In this document: positions 27,552 through 38,119 of the stretch, one piece after another
How the letters are laid out: each line of letters opens with the position of its first letter
Numbering within the stretch: the first letter of the stretch is position 1
Origin: Bacillus sp. BA3
Lineage (GTDB): Bacteria; Bacillota; Bacilli; Bacillales; DSM-1321
DNA length: 64,000 nucleotides
Reading direction: 5' to 3'
NCBI GenBank assembly: GCA_002835675.1
Contig: PIZR01000003.1
Coordinates: 545,392-609,391, forward strand
Translations under genes and position numbers: made by a program
The notes under the pieces: generated by a model
Told to the model about the DNA's origin: nothing
What the model saw: only the letters and a program-made list of their open reading frames with translations
The model's database searches: none

Positions 27552-27580
27552 GAAGTCTTCGAATATTTTTCGAAGACTTC
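27552..27580 (-). terminator. Hairpin terminator of the M23 endopeptidase gene
   Basis: Stem GAAGTCTTCG / CGAAGACTTC with a 9-base loop directly after the stop codon. The following minus-strand sequence is TTCTGCTTC, a poor T tract, so read-through into walR is possible. Confidence 0.65.
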
Positions 27581-27586
27581 CACCGG

Positions 27587-29005
27587 TTACTGACTTATAA
27601 AGTTTAGCGGATTAACGAGAGACCCATTTTTATATATTTCAAAATGGAGGTGGACACCAGTCGAGTGCCCTGTTGAACCCATCATGCCGATTTTCATGCC
27701 TTTTTCAATCTTTTGTCCTGCTTTTACATCTATTGAATCCAAATGGGCATACACTGTCTTATATCCATTATTATGATTGATCGTTATCTTATTTCCATAT
27801 CCTCCGGAGTTTCCTGCAGTTTCGATTATCCCATGATCTGCTGCCGTTATTGTCCTGGTGGTTGGCCGGGCAATATCAATACCTTTATGAAGTTTCCCCC
27901 ATCGCTGGCCCTGCTTACTGGAAATATAGCCCCCATCTGCAGGCCATGAATATGTACCGCTTCCCTGTGAAGGAATGACCTTGGTGCCTTTTCTGGTGAT
28001 TTCTGTTTTGGCTTTTTCCGTGACTTCTTTTTTTACGATCGTTTCACTGATTTTCTTTCCGTTTGTTTCAGATACATTATAGGTGAACGCAAGAATTCCC
28101 TCATTCCCTATTTGTTCAGTAATGATCTCGCCTTTAAGGAGTTCGTCATCCTCCTTCACTTTCTTTTGAAAAGGAATTCTCTCTTCCTTAAATACTTCTC
28201 TTTCTACCATTACGTTCAAATAGGGGGTACGCTGGGTCACATAGAGACGTTCGCCCTCTTTAACATCTTTGTTCTCATCCTGTCCCGGATTCAGCTCCAG
28301 CAGTTGATCCAGGTCCATATCATGCCTAGTGGCAATGGCTTCAAGATCTTCATCTTCCTTAGCCTCATAGATTGTCGTTTCTTCCTTTCCTTCTTCTATC
28401 ATGGAGAGGGTTTCATCGACGCTCTCGATTTCGTCTGGATATACCATTGTCTTTATAGATGTAACTGGAAGTGAAAATTCGATGTCCAGAATTCTACTTC
28501 CTGACTCTTTTAACGCATCCAAATCTTTTTCACTTTCTTTTTTACCTGATTCGTATTCAGCGTATTCCTCTTCATCTACATATAATAAAGTGATTTTCTC
28601 CAGAACGTCCTCGGCATCTTCCTTTGACGCAACATAAGCGACCGCCTGATTATCTATGTCGATTTCATACGCCTCTGCCTTCACATTCAACTGATCTTGA
28701 ATTCCCTTAACAGCCTGATCCTCTTTTACCTCTTCATCGAATACCTCTTCAGGTACAAAAGTCAGCTGTGTCTCCTTATCGAATGTAAAGTCAGGATAGT
28801 CTTCCTGTGCTTCTTCTACTTTATCGGCTACGATCTTTTCGATCTCCGTTTCATCCGTGACACTTCCGACGAACTCATCGTTAAGATAAACATGCTGTAT
28901 GGTTGCAGTTTCCGATAGCCCAGCAGCAGTTGCCCGATTTCCTGCAAGCACTAAAATGACGGAAACCATCAACAGGATGATCCCCTTACCTTTTGAGCTA
29001 AACAT
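27587..29005 (-). CDS. Secreted M23 peptidoglycan endopeptidase with LysM and G5-like domains
   Basis: 472 residues. N-terminal signal/anchor helix (GIILLMVSVILVLAGNRATA), a long acidic region (30-210), a LysM-like part (about 213-262, IYEAKEDEDLEAIATRHDMD), a G5-like region (about 268-345) and the M23 metallopeptidase domain (about 350-470). Zinc ligands are in KLHKGIDIA (HxxxD) and VHLHFEIYK (HxH). It should cut peptidoglycan cross-bridges or stem peptides outside the membrane. It sits just upstream of walRK and is preceded by a WalR box and promoter, which makes it a likely WalR target. ATG 29005 follows AAGGAGGACAATAT. Confidence 0.92.
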   Translation of the reverse strand: MFSSKGKGIILLMVSVILVLAGNRATAAGLSETATIQHVYLNDEFVGSVTDETEIEKIVADKVEEAQEDYPDFTFDKETQLTFVPEEVFDEEVKEDQAVKGIQDQLNVKAEAYEIDIDNQAVAYVASKEDAEDVLEKITLLYVDEEEYAEYESGKKESEKDLDALKESGSRILDIEFSLPVTSIKTMVYPDEIESVDETLSMIEEGKEETTIYEAKEDEDLEAIATRHDMDLDQLLELNPGQDENKDVKEGERLYVTQRTPYLNVMVEREVFKEERIPFQKKVKEDDELLKGEIITEQIGNEGILAFTYNVSETNGKKISETIVKKEVTEKAKTEITRKGTKVIPSQGSGTYSWPADGGYISSKQGQRWGKLHKGIDIARPTTRTITAADHGIIETAGNSGGYGNKITINHNNGYKTVYAHLDSIDVKAGQKIEKGMKIGMMGSTGHSTGVHLHFEIYKNGSLVNPLNFISQ

Positions 29006-29289
29006 ATATTGTCCTCCTTAACGGCTCAGTCACCAATTAAGAAACTAATCAAATTTATTTCGAGTTTTATTAGTCCATTTTAAATATCAACATGCTCATG
29101 ACTGATTGCTATAATGATTTTTTATCACTCATAACTCTACCATATTAAGAAAAAAAACAAGAAACAGACTTCATAATGTAATAGAACTGTATAAATGGTG
29201 ACAACATGTACCAATAAATATGGTAATGGGAAAGTTTCAATAAACTGCGGAAAAGGGAGTGGACCTAAGCCCAGCAAGGCTAAAAGCGG

Positions 29290-29347
29290 TTTATATGCCG
29301 AATTGGTCTAAATTGGAATGTTACAAAACGTTAACAATCCATTAACA
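29290..29347 (-). promoter_or_regulatory. WalR box (three half-sites) and promoter of the M23 gene
   Basis: On minus, 29320-29347 reads three direct half-sites TGTTAA, TGTTAA and TGTAAC, each separated by exactly 5 bases, so two overlapping perfect matches to TGTWAH-N5-TGTWAH. Directly downstream are -35 TTCCAA (29313-29318), a 17-base spacer and -10 TATAAA (29290-29295). The box abuts the -35, an activator position. Predicted transcript leader is about 275 bases; I see no riboswitch in the 412-base gap 29006-29417. Confidence 0.75.
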
Positions 29348-29380
29348 GTATTTCATTCAAAATACATCTGAATGCAAAAC

Positions 29381-29409
29381 AAAAAAACGCCCTTAAGGAA
29401 AGGCGTTTA
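29381..29409 (-). terminator. Terminator of the tRNA operon
   Basis: On minus: AAACGCC, 10-base loop, GGCGTTT and a seven-T run, 8 bases after the tRNA-Phe 3' end. Confidence 0.85.
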
Positions 29410-29417
29410 TTAAAGGA

Positions 29418-29490
29418 TGGCTCAGGACGGAATCGAACCGCCGACACAAGGATTTTCAGTCCTTTGCTCTACCGACTGAGCTACTGAGCC
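29418..29490 (-). tRNA. tRNA-Phe (GAA)
   Basis: 73 bases. Acceptor GGCTCAG pairs with CTGAGCC, discriminator A; anticodon loop CTGAAAA gives GAA; T arm GGCGGTTCGATTCCGTC. The CCA end is not encoded. Last of four tRNAs. Confidence 0.97.
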
Positions 29491-29519
29491 AAATATTCTA
29501 TTTTAGTATAAAAATAAAA

Positions 29520-29595
29520 TGGCGGTCCCGACGGGAATCGAACCCGCGATCTCCTGCGTGACAGGCAGGCATGTTAACCGCTACACCACGGGACC
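29520..29595 (-). tRNA. tRNA-Asp (GTC)
   Basis: 76 bases with encoded CCA. Acceptor GGTCCCG / CGGGACC, discriminator G; anticodon loop CTGTCAC gives GTC; T arm GCGGGTTCGATTCCCGT. Confidence 0.97.
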
Positions 29596-29618
29596 AGTAA
29601 AGCATTTATATAAAGAAG

Positions 29619-29690
29619 TGACCCATACGGGATTCGAACCCGTGTTACCGCCGTGAAAGGGCGGTGTCTTAACCGCTTGACCAATGGGCC
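29619..29690 (-). tRNA. tRNA-Glu (TTC)
   Basis: 72 bases. Acceptor GGCCCAT / ATGGGTC with one G-U pair, discriminator A; anticodon loop CTTTCAC gives TTC; T arm ACGGGTTCGAATCCCGT. CCA not encoded. Confidence 0.97.
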
Positions 29691-29698
29691 GGAAAAAA

Positions 29699-29774
29699 TG
29701 GTGAGCCATGAAGGATTCGAACCTTCGACCCTCTGATTAAAAGTCAGATGCTCTACCAACTGAGCTAATGGCTC
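29699..29774 (-). tRNA. tRNA-Lys (TTT)
   Basis: 76 bases with encoded CCA. Acceptor GAGCCAT / ATGGCTC, discriminator A; anticodon loop CTTTTAA gives TTT; T arm GAAGGTTCGAATCCTTC. First tRNA of the Lys-Glu-Asp-Phe set. Confidence 0.97.
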
Positions 29775-29858
29775 GTTCTAATGAAATGTTTCTTTGCATG
29801 ATGTGAACTTAACATCTGCAGCTTGTTAATCGCTTGTTCTATTGTGACGACGCTTTTG

Positions 29859-29888
29859 ATAATATCATGGTTAGTATAGTTTAGGCAA
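29859..29888 (-). promoter_or_regulatory. Candidate promoter of the tRNA operon
   Basis: On minus: TTGCCT (29883-29888), 18-base spacer, TATTAT (29859-29864), about 85 bases before tRNA-Lys. Reasonable sigma-A match. Confidence 0.55.
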
Positions 29889-29994
29889 TAGTTTTTTGAA
29901 ATAAAATTATTTTTTTCATTTTCCCTACAGTTTAATCCATTCATTCGGTATCCTGGACCTCCCGAACGTGACAGATATGCATTGATCTTAATAA

Positions 29995-30030
29995 CGAAAG
30001 AAGAGCCGGCAAAAAAAGCCAGCTCCTTTT
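29995..30030 (-). terminator. Terminator of purA
   Basis: GAGCTGGC / GCCGGCTC stem (one G-U) with a 7-base loop, then TTCTTTCGTT on minus, 8 bases after purA. Confidence 0.75.
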
Positions 30031-30037
30031 TCATGAA

Positions 30038-31381
<1,344 letters not shown>

Positions 31382-31430
31382 TTATCAAACAAACCTATTT
31401 TATCAATAATCCAAACTGGAAGTCAATACA

Positions 31431-31474
31431 AAATCCGAACAATACACTTTTTAAAAAATTCTTTGTTCGTAAAT
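31431..31474 (-). promoter_or_regulatory. Paired PurR boxes upstream of purA
   Basis: 31431-31443 AAATCCGAACAAT fits the PurBox AWWWCCGAACWWT perfectly. 31462-31474, read on the other strand, is ATTTACGAACAAA, a weaker match. The two face each other with 18 bases between them, close to the 16-17 spacing known for B. subtilis PurR operators. This predicts repression of purA, relieved by PRPP. Confidence 0.8.
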
Positions 31475-31579
31475 ATGAGAAATTTCTTTCCGGTTTTTTT
31501 GGATTGTCAAACATTATTGTACCCTCTGATTTCTTTTTCTATTATCATAACGCACTTTCTTTTTCCCGAAACAGAGAAA

Positions 31580-31603
31580 GCCCGCCATTGCATAATGGCA
31601 GGC
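31580..31603 (-). terminator. Terminator of dnaC
   Basis: Stem GCCTGCCATT / AATGGCGGGC (one G-U) with a 4-base loop; on minus it is followed by TTTCTCTGTTT. Just past the dnaC stop. Confidence 0.8.
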
Positions 31604-31609
31604 AGTTTT

Positions 31610-32974
31610 CTATGCGCCGGGAGACATCGAATCATCATCGAAGCGGCGTTCAAGGTTAACGAATTTATTATATTCTTTCACGAATGCAAGCGAAACCGTG
31701 CCTACTGGACCATTACGCTGTTTCGCTATAATGATTTCAATGATATTTTTGTTCTCGGATTCTTTATCATAATAATCATCACGGTATAAGAATGCGACGA
31801 TATCCGCATCTTGCTCGATACTCCCGGATTCCCGGATATCAGACATCATCGGGCGCTTATCCTGACGCTGCTCCACTCCCCGCGATAGCTGGGAAAGGGC
31901 GATGACGGGCACTTTAAGTTCACGAGCGAGCGCTTTGAGTGAACGTGAAATCTCGGATACCTCTTGCTGACGATTGTCGCCTGAACGACCATCTCCTTGA
32001 ATTAATTGCAGGTAATCGATCAATATCATGCCAAGGCCATGTTCCTGCTTCAAACGACGGCATTTTGAACGGATTTCACCAATCCTCACACCTGGCGTAT
32101 CATCGATATAAATGCCGGCATTCGACAAGCTTCCCATCGCCATCGTCAGTTTACGCCAATCCTCATCAGTTAAGGAACCTGTCCGTAAATTCTGAGCGTT
32201 GATATTCCCTTCCGCACAGAGCATACGCATAACGAGCTGCTCTGCACCCATTTCAAGACTGAAAATCGCTACATTCTCCTCCGTTTTGGTTGCAACGTTT
32301 TGAGCGATATTCAATGCAAAAGCGGTTTTACCAACCGAAGGACGGGCACCCACTATAATGAGGTCATTACGTTGGAACCCTGCTGTCATTCGATCCAGTT
32401 CAGCAAACCCTGTCGGTATTCCCGTGACATCCCCTTTACGGGTAGTCAAAATTTCTATGTTATCGTAAGTCGCAACCAATACATCTTTAATATTTTGAAA
32501 AGACCCGGAATTTTTACGCTGGGCCACTTCCATGATCGTTTTTTCTGCTTCCCCGAGCAGCTCCTCGACCTCGTCCTCGCGACTGTAGCCTTCCTGAGCG
32601 ATATTGGTCGCTGTCCTGATCAAACGACGCAGCAATGACTTCTCCTCGACGATGCGGGCATAATATTCAATATTGGCGGCGGTAGGTACCGATCCGGCCA
32701 ATTCACTTAAATAAGAAACACCGCCAACTTCTTCAAGGTTTTTTGTCGCAGCCAGTTCCTCTGTCACCGTAATCAAATCGACAGCTTTTCCTTCGTCATT
32801 CAATTTAAGCATCACATTAAAAATCTTTTGATGAGAGCTTCTGTAAAAGTCTTCCGGAATCAAAACTTCCGATGTAACGGTCAATGAAGAGGGCTCTAGA
32901 AAAATGGCTCCCAGTACAGCCTGTTCGGCTTCTATATTTTGAGGGGGAATCCTATCCTGAAATTGTTCTATCAT
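31610..32974 (-). CDS. dnaC: Replicative DNA helicase (DnaB-type)
   Basis: 454-residue RecA-fold helicase (DnaC in B. subtilis naming, DnaB in E. coli). N-terminal domain (1-150, PPQNIEAEQAVLGAIFLE) binds primase; Walker A in VGARPSVGKTAFALNIA, Walker B in MILIDYLQLIQG, and the Arg-finger region KRPMMSDIRESGSIEQDAD. ATG 32974 follows TTGGGAGGTTTTAAGAT. Ends with its own terminator before purA. Confidence 0.97.
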   Translation of the reverse strand: MIEQFQDRIPPQNIEAEQAVLGAIFLEPSSLTVTSEVLIPEDFYRSSHQKIFNVMLKLNDEGKAVDLITVTEELAATKNLEEVGGVSYLSELAGSVPTAANIEYYARIVEEKSLLRRLIRTATNIAQEGYSREDEVEELLGEAEKTIMEVAQRKNSGSFQNIKDVLVATYDNIEILTTRKGDVTGIPTGFAELDRMTAGFQRNDLIIVGARPSVGKTAFALNIAQNVATKTEENVAIFSLEMGAEQLVMRMLCAEGNINAQNLRTGSLTDEDWRKLTMAMGSLSNAGIYIDDTPGVRIGEIRSKCRRLKQEHGLGMILIDYLQLIQGDGRSGDNRQQEVSEISRSLKALARELKVPVIALSQLSRGVEQRQDKRPMMSDIRESGSIEQDADIVAFLYRDDYYDKESENKNIIEIIIAKQRNGPVGTVSLAFVKEYNKFVNLERRFDDDSMSPGA

Positions 32975-33114
32975 ATCTTAAAACCTCCCAATCTAAGAGG
33001 ATACCTTTTATATGTTTCTAGTAAAAAAGAAAAAAGTGAAAGGACAACATGCCCAATCACATTTTTCGTCTATCTCTATTTTATCAATTTTTCACAGATA
33101 TGAAACAGCTAAAA

Positions 33115-33564
33115 TTAGTTAATTTCTTTCACATGCACAGTCAGTGTCGCAGTGACCTCAGGATGAAGCTTGACTGGAAGCTTTGTATGCCCTAAAGAAC
33201 GGATGCCATCAGCAAGCTCCATTTTACGTTTATCAATCTTGATACCGTGTTTTTTCTGAAGCTCGGAGGCAATTTGTTTAGTCGTGATTGAACCGAATAA
33301 ACGCCCGCCCTCACCGGCTTTGGCTGATAGTTCAACCGTTAACTTCTCCAGCTGCACTTTCAATTCTTCAGCTTGCTGCAGCTCCTCTGCTGCAAGTGAT
33401 TCTTCTTTATTTTTCTGGGCTTCCAAAGTTTTTACATTTGAATTATTTGCTTCAACCGCCAATCCTTGTTTAAGCAGGAAATTATGTGCATAACCATCTG
33501 CAACATTTTTAACTTCCCCTTTTTTCCCTTTACCTTTTACGTCTTTAAGAAATATCACTTTCAT
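33115..33564 (-). CDS. rplI: 50S ribosomal protein L9
   Basis: 149 residues, the standard two-domain L9: N-terminal rRNA-binding domain ([20 protein letters not shown]), long helix (residues 41-75) and C-terminal domain ending in [10 protein letters not shown]. Start overlaps the gdpP stop by 4 bases, so the gdpP-rplI pair is translationally coupled. Confidence 0.98.
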   Translation of the reverse strand: MKVIFLKDVKGKGKKGEVKNVADGYAHNFLLKQGLAVEANNSNVKTLEAQKNKEESLAAEELQQAEELKVQLEKLTVELSAKAGEGGRLFGSITTKQIASELQKKHGIKIDKRKMELADGIRSLGHTKLPVKLHPEVTATLTVHVKEIN

Positions 33565-35531
33565 TCTTTATGTCCCCCTTCTAAATATTCATCAATAGCT
33601 GCTTTCAATCGACTTTCGGCCTCATCAATGGAGCATACCTGCTGGGTGGCGGCATTTGTTAGATGTCCGCCTCCATTCAACATTTCCATGATCACCTGTA
33701 CATTGATATCACCGAGAGAGCGCGCACTTATGCCAACTGTATCATCAGATCGCTTAGCCATTACAAAGGAAGCGACAACGCCATCCATGGTCAATAGGGT
33801 ATCCGCAGCCTGAGCGATGAGCACCTGATTATGAACCTGATCGGTTTTTGCCGCTGCAATGGCAATTCCCTTTTTATAAAAGATGACTTCTTCAATGAGC
33901 TTCGAACGTTTGATATAAGTGTCCACGTCTTCTTTTAAGAATTTCTGGACAAGTACCGTATCAGCCCCATGCGCCCTTAGATAAGAGGCGGCATCGAAAG
34001 TGCGTGAACCCGTTCTCAAGGTGAAGCTTTTCGTATCGACGATGATACCCGCAAGAAGCGCCGTCGACTCCAGCATATCAATCTTTGAGCGTTTCGGCTG
34101 ATATTCAAGCAGTTCGGTCACAAGTTCTGCCGTTGAAGACGCATATGGCTCCATATAGACGAGCAATGAGTTCTTGATGAACTCCTCACCCCGGCGATGA
34201 TGATCGATGACCACAACCTTATCGATCCTATTCAATAGCCGCTCTTCAATTACCATGGAAGGTTTATGCGTATCAACCACAACCAGCAGCGTCTCATCCG
34301 TAATCATTTCAAATGCATCATCAGGTGTTATGAACCGGGCATACAACTCTTCTTTATTTTTGATCTCTTCCATTAAACGAAGGACGCTGCTATCGAGCTG
34401 CTGGGTGTTGATGACAATATAGCCTTCACGTTCATTCATTTGGGCAACCTTCAAGATGCCGATCGCTGAACCGATTGCGTCCATATCCGGGTTTTTATGG
34501 CCCATGACAATGACTTTATCGCTATCAAGTACTATATCCTTCAATGCATGCGAAATAACACGGGCACGGACCCTCGTGCGTTTTTCCATCGGATTGGTTT
34601 TGCCGCCATAGAATTTCACTTTTCCATTCGCTTGCTTTATGGCTACCTGGTCACCGCCACGTCCTAAAGCGAGATCCAAGCTGGACTGTGCAAGCGTACC
34701 TAGTTCCGGCAAGGATGACACGGCCGAGCCGACACCGATGCTCAAGGTCAATGGCACATTTTGCTTGGCCGTCGTTTCCCTGATTTCATCCAAAATCGAG
34801 AATTTCCCCTTTTCAAGCTGCTGAAGGATATGCTCATTAAAGACAGCGATGAATCGTTCCGAGGAAACCCGTTTAAAGAAAACGCCATTATCCCTTGCCC
34901 ATTTATCAAGAAGTGAGGTAACCAAGCTATTAATGCTGCTTTTACGCTGATCATCCATACCCTGGGTCAAATCATCATAGTTATCAAGAAGAATGATCGC
35001 AATTGCCGTTCGCTCATCTTCATATAATTTCTCGATTTCCACTTGCTCCGTCACATCAAAAAAGTAAAGAAGCCTTTCATCACGCTTATGGACCACCTTG
35101 AATTTCCGATCGTGGAGCGTAAGTGTCTCTGTCTCGATCTCTTGCTTGATTAACGGTACTATCGAGTCCGCAACATCGTATAGCGATCTTCCTGCCAAGG
35201 AGTCTTCACTAAAACAGGAAGCCAGGAATGGATTGGTCCATTCAATGTAATAATCCTCATTAAAGAGCATGATCCCAATCGGCATTTCCAATAACGCTTC
35301 TTCACCTACCTTCTTTAAACGGTAAGATAAAGTCGTTATATACTCTTCTGTCTTCCGTTGCTTTTTTTCTACCATTCTTAATGTTAAATAAAATAAACCA
35401 GCAAGAATCAATAATCCAACAAGTGCAATAACCCAATTATAATAAGCCAGGACGCCCAAAAGTAAAACGACCGCGGCGAGCACCCCATACAATGGGGACT
35501 TAATCGAGTATTCTTTCAAATAAGATGGCAT
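33561..35531 (-). CDS. gdpP: c-di-AMP phosphodiesterase GdpP (YybT)
   Basis: 656 residues. Two membrane helices at the N-terminus (about 14-55), a haem-binding-type PAS domain, a degenerate GGDEF domain (about 170-300) and the catalytic DHH-DHHA1 module: [38 protein letters not shown], and [12 protein letters not shown] at the end. Hydrolyses c-di-AMP to pApA and so affects potassium, osmotic and cell-wall homeostasis. Start at MPSYLKEYS (35531), 7 bases after AGGAG; the frame continues to 35552 without a site. Confidence 0.96.
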   Translation of the reverse strand: MPSYLKEYSIKSPLYGVLAAVVLLLGVLAYYNWVIALVGLLILAGLFYLTLRMVEKKQRKTEEYITTLSYRLKKVGEEALLEMPIGIMLFNEDYYIEWTNPFLASCFSEDSLAGRSLYDVADSIVPLIKQEIETETLTLHDRKFKVVHKRDERLLYFFDVTEQVEIEKLYEDERTAIAIILLDNYDDLTQGMDDQRKSSINSLVTSLLDKWARDNGVFFKRVSSERFIAVFNEHILQQLEKGKFSILDEIRETTAKQNVPLTLSIGVGSAVSSLPELGTLAQSSLDLALGRGGDQVAIKQANGKVKFYGGKTNPMEKRTRVRARVISHALKDIVLDSDKVIVMGHKNPDMDAIGSAIGILKVAQMNEREGYIVINTQQLDSSVLRLMEEIKNKEELYARFITPDDAFEMITDETLLVVVDTHKPSMVIEERLLNRIDKVVVIDHHRRGEEFIKNSLLVYMEPYASSTAELVTELLEYQPKRSKIDMLESTALLAGIIVDTKSFTLRTGSRTFDAASYLRAHGADTVLVQKFLKEDVDTYIKRSKLIEEVIFYKKGIAIAAAKTDQVHNQVLIAQAADTLLTMDGVVASFVMAKRSDDTVGISARSLGDINVQVIMEMLNGGGHLTNAATQQVCSIDEAESRLKAAIDEYLEGGHKE

Positions 35532-35572
35532 AGTTTCAGCTCCTAAAAGCATCTGTTTTACAAAAAAGTCTT

Positions 35573-36520
35573 CTATTCCTTTTTCTTGATTGTCTCCCTA
35601 AATGGAAATCCTAAATCTATTATACCTAAAAACCGGACGGCCGTCGTAATAATCGGAATCGGCAGAAGCAAAGAAAAAACCACGATTAAAACAGGTATGG
35701 CCTTAACCCATGACTTAACATGAGCAATATAGAATATCAGGGAATACCCTTGTAATAATATGAAGAACTGCAGTATGAAAAATAGGTTCGTTATGGCCAT
35801 ATATACAAAACTGTTCTTGTCCGTATTCACAAAAAGAGCAAGAAGCATCGTAATTAAATAATACCATAAAAGGCTTTTCGGGAGTCGCAGATCTCGAAAA
35901 TGTGGCCATTTTAACGCCTTATCACTGAATCTCTTCACAATGGGGTGCGCCGCAAGGAAAATCAATAAAACCATGATGACGGACATCAAGACGAACAAAC
36001 TTGGCATCAGGGTGTTCATCATATCGATTGATTCATACATCCGCTTTTTGACTTGTTCCGTCGGTGCCTGTCCAAAAGAATCCATGATGCCGATTGAATT
36101 TTCAATGGACCCCTCAAGAATGTTCATCGATTCTTCTATGTAATTAACATCCGTTATCAAAACTGAAGCTGCATACATTAATAAAATGCCCCCCAGAAAG
36201 ACAAGGACTGCGCTTATGAACATAGGTGCCATCGGTTTGTCCTTTTTCAAAAAATAGCCGATCGCAATTCCCGTCGCCCCCATGAGCAAGGTCAGCGGAA
36301 CAGACAATATCGTCCCGATGAGGATCGACAATAGCGAGGCTACAAATAAGTAACCAAGGCTCCACGATAACTTTTGTTTGATTGTGACCAGTATGAATGG
36401 AATGGGTAAAAAGAAAGTAGTGAAAATACCCAATGGTGGGATTTGAATGGTGATGAACAATAAAATGCAATATAGTGCCAGAAGTGCTCCGCCCTCGGCA
36501 ATTCGTCTCCCGCTATTCAT
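35573..36520 (-). CDS. yybS: YybS family membrane protein (DUF2232)
   Basis: 315-residue integral membrane protein with about eight hydrophobic segments (for example LLALYCILLFITIQIPPLG, LTLLMGATGIAIGYFL, LFVLMSVIMVLLIFLAA, AIPVLIVVFSLLLPIPII). DUF2232 members have an ECF-transporter S-like look, but the substrate is unknown. Start set at MNSGRRIAEGG (36520) because GGGGGTGAAATAAAG precedes it; the longer frame to 36598 lacks a site. Conserved neighbour of gdpP and rpsR in bacilli. Confidence 0.9.
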   Translation of the reverse strand: MNSGRRIAEGGALLALYCILLFITIQIPPLGIFTTFFLPIPFILVTIKQKLSWSLGYLFVASLLSILIGTILSVPLTLLMGATGIAIGYFLKKDKPMAPMFISAVLVFLGGILLMYAASVLITDVNYIEESMNILEGSIENSIGIMDSFGQAPTEQVKKRMYESIDMMNTLMPSLFVLMSVIMVLLIFLAAHPIVKRFSDKALKWPHFRDLRLPKSLLWYYLITMLLALFVNTDKNSFVYMAITNLFFILQFFILLQGYSLIFYIAHVKSWVKAIPVLIVVFSLLLPIPIITTAVRFLGIIDLGFPFRETIKKKE

Positions 36521-36720
36521 CTTTATTTCACCCCCTGTTATTATTGATGTCTTTATCTCCATCTTTATATTGTATCCGTTACGGCCAGGATATTTCAAAC
36601 ATCACATTCTTTTTTAGGATATGATTATTTTTTCTGAGGAAAACGCGCGGATAACTTCCTTCTGAAATAAAAAAAACCGCAATTCAGCAGTTTTCAGGCA
36701 TAAGCGGTAACTTATAAAAA

Positions 36721-36752
36721 AGGCACATTAAGGATAACTCCTCAATGTGCCA
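36721..36752 (-). terminator. Terminator of the rpsF-ssb-rpsR operon
   Basis: On minus GGCACATTGAGGA, short loop, TCCTTAATGTGCC followed by TTTTTT; one G-U or mismatch in the stem. Located just after rpsR. Confidence 0.88.
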
Positions 36753-36757
36753 ATTTA

Positions 36758-36997
36758 TTATTCACCAGATACGTATGGTAGTAATGCCATAGTACGTGAG
36801 CGTTTAATAGCAATCGTTAATTTACGTTGATATTTAGCGCTTGTGCCAGTTACACGACGTGGTAAAATTTTACCGCGTTCTGAGACGAATTTTTTAAGAA
36901 GATCTGTATCTTTGTAATCAATTTTAGTGATTCCGTTAGATGTGAAATAACAAACCTTTTTACGCTTACCGCGTCCTTTACGTCCACCCATTGCCAT
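36758..36997 (-). CDS. rpsR: 30S ribosomal protein S18
   Basis: 79 residues. Typical S18: basic N-terminus with [35 protein letters not shown] and [20 protein letters not shown]. Binds 16S rRNA as a heterodimer with S6, encoded two genes upstream. ATG 36997 follows GGAGGGAAATATATT. Confidence 0.98.
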   Translation of the reverse strand: MAMGGRKGRGKRKKVCYFTSNGITKIDYKDTDLLKKFVSERGKILPRRVTGTSAKYQRKLTIAIKRSRTMALLPYVSGE

Positions 36998-37045
36998 AAT
37001 ATATTTCCCTCCCTGCTTTTTTGAATTTTCATTTTAAACGGCTGT

Positions 37046-37570
37046 TTAAAACGGAAGATCGTCATCTGAAATGTCGATTGTCTTACCGTCATTTGCAAAT
37101 GGATCATCATCTACACGAGTGTAGTTGTTATTGCTCCGTTGATTCTGATTAGGATTTTGTCCATACGAATTGTTGTCATTTCCGTTATTACCATAACTTC
37201 TTTGACCTCCACCGTAAGAACCGCCTTCATTTCTTTCACCCGCTGAACTGCTTCGTGGTTCAAGGAATTGAACGCTCTCAGCCAGAATCTCCGTCACATA
37301 TACGCGTTTGCCGTCTTGTCCTTCATAATTACGTGTTTGGACACGTCCATCCACGCCAGCTAAACTGCCCTTTTTCAAGAAGTTAGCTACATTTTCTGCC
37401 GGTTTACGCCAAACTACACAGTTAATGAAATCCGCTTCACGTTCACCCTGCTGATTCGTAAAACTACGGTTCACAGCCAAAGTAAAGGTAGCTACGGGAA
37501 CCCCATTAGGTGTATATCGTAATTCAGGATCTTTAGTTAAGCGTCCTACCAAAACTACGCGATTCATCAT
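37046..37570 (-). CDS. ssb: Single-stranded DNA-binding protein
   Basis: 174 residues. OB fold over the first ~105 ([58 protein letters not shown]), then a Gly/Asn/Gln-rich linker and the conserved acidic tip DISDDDLPF that binds replication and repair partners. Start at 37570 (MMNRVV) with AGGGG 9 bases upstream; an in-frame TTG at 37579 is less likely. Middle gene of rpsF-ssb-rpsR. Confidence 0.97.
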   Translation of the reverse strand: MMNRVVLVGRLTKDPELRYTPNGVPVATFTLAVNRSFTNQQGEREADFINCVVWRKPAENVANFLKKGSLAGVDGRVQTRNYEGQDGKRVYVTEILAESVQFLEPRSSSAGERNEGGSYGGGQRSYGNNGNDNNSYGQNPNQNQRSNNNYTRVDDDPFANDGKTIDISDDDLPF

Positions 37571-37596
37571 CAGAATCAACCCCTAGGTTTCAAGCT

Positions 37597-37612
37597 TGTT
37601 TCATGTGAAACA
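37597..37612. promoter_or_regulatory. parS-like palindrome between rpsF and ssb
   Basis: TGTTTCATGTGAAACA: 15 of 16 bases of the Spo0J site TGTTTCACGTGAAACA, in noncoding DNA 15 kb from dnaA. The palindrome extends by two more bases on each side (CT...AG). Affinity of a CATGTG core is not predictable from the sequence. Confidence 0.6.
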
Positions 37613-37638
37613 AGATTAGAATTTATATAAATATTGAA

Positions 37639-37923
37639 TTAAACTTCTTCTCTAGTAGCCATGTGGCGAATAATGTCTTCACTGATTTTAGCAAGACGAT
37701 CGAATTCTTGAATCGCAGCACTTTCAGCGTTAACTTTAAGAAGCATGTAGTAACCATCACGGAAATCATTGATTTCGTATGCAAGACGGCGTTTACCCCA
37801 TTCTTTTGCTTCTACTTCCGCACCATTATCAGAAAGGATTGTGTTGAAACGTTCAACTAAAGCTTTTTTAGCTTCTTCCTCAATGTTTGGACGGATGATA
37901 TACATAATTTCGTATTTTCTCAT
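37639..37923 (-). CDS. rpsF: 30S ribosomal protein S6
   Basis: 94 residues. [20 protein letters not shown] at the start and [20 protein letters not shown] in the middle are characteristic S6. Start at 37923 behind AAAAGGAGGTGACAGTG; the open frame to 37971 is the leader. First gene of the rpsF-ssb-rpsR operon. Confidence 0.98.
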   Translation of the reverse strand: MRKYEIMYIIRPNIEEEAKKALVERFNTILSDNGAEVEAKEWGKRRLAYEINDFRDGYYMLLKVNAESAAIQEFDRLAKISEDIIRHMATREEV

Positions 37924-37982
37924 CACTGTCACCTCCTTTTGGTCTAAGCGGCCCAATTGGGCAAGGAGCAATTATTTATAAT
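37924..37982 (-). promoter_or_regulatory. rpsF leader, possible S6:S18 autoregulatory element
   Basis: The leader contains a palindrome GCCCAATTGGGC (37951-37962) followed on minus by CGCTTAGACC and the ribosome site. Firmicute rpsF leaders are known to carry an S6:S18-binding hairpin with a CCG element; GGGCCG occurs here at the right place. I could not fold the RNA, so this is tentative. Confidence 0.4.
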
Positions 37983-38077
37983 TACTCACAAGATAAAATT
38001 ATAGCATAGTTAAAGAGGCTTTGCAACGAACGGTTCGACTTATTACATTTAATTGTAATCTGATGATTCAAATCGCA

Positions 38078-38115
38078 AAAAAAAGGACCCTACATATGGA
38101 ACGGTAGGGTCTTTG
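38078..38115 (-). terminator. Terminator of ychF
   Basis: On minus AGACCCTAC, 10-base loop, GTAGGGTCC, then eight T. Five bases after the ychF stop. Confidence 0.88.
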
Positions 38116-38119
38116 AATC

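Noticed and set aside
28112..28474. 120-codon plus frame inside the M23 gene
   Set aside because: Shadow of the well-supported minus-strand coding sequence; hydrophobic by complement of acidic codons.
29006..29283. c-di-AMP (ydaO) riboswitch before the cell-wall hydrolase gene
   Set aside because: Such riboswitches often precede hydrolase genes, but the conserved GAACC and related core blocks were not found in the leader.
29574..29759. Minus open frame across tRNA genes
   Set aside because: It lies on tRNA-Asp, tRNA-Glu and tRNA-Lys sequences, which explain it completely.
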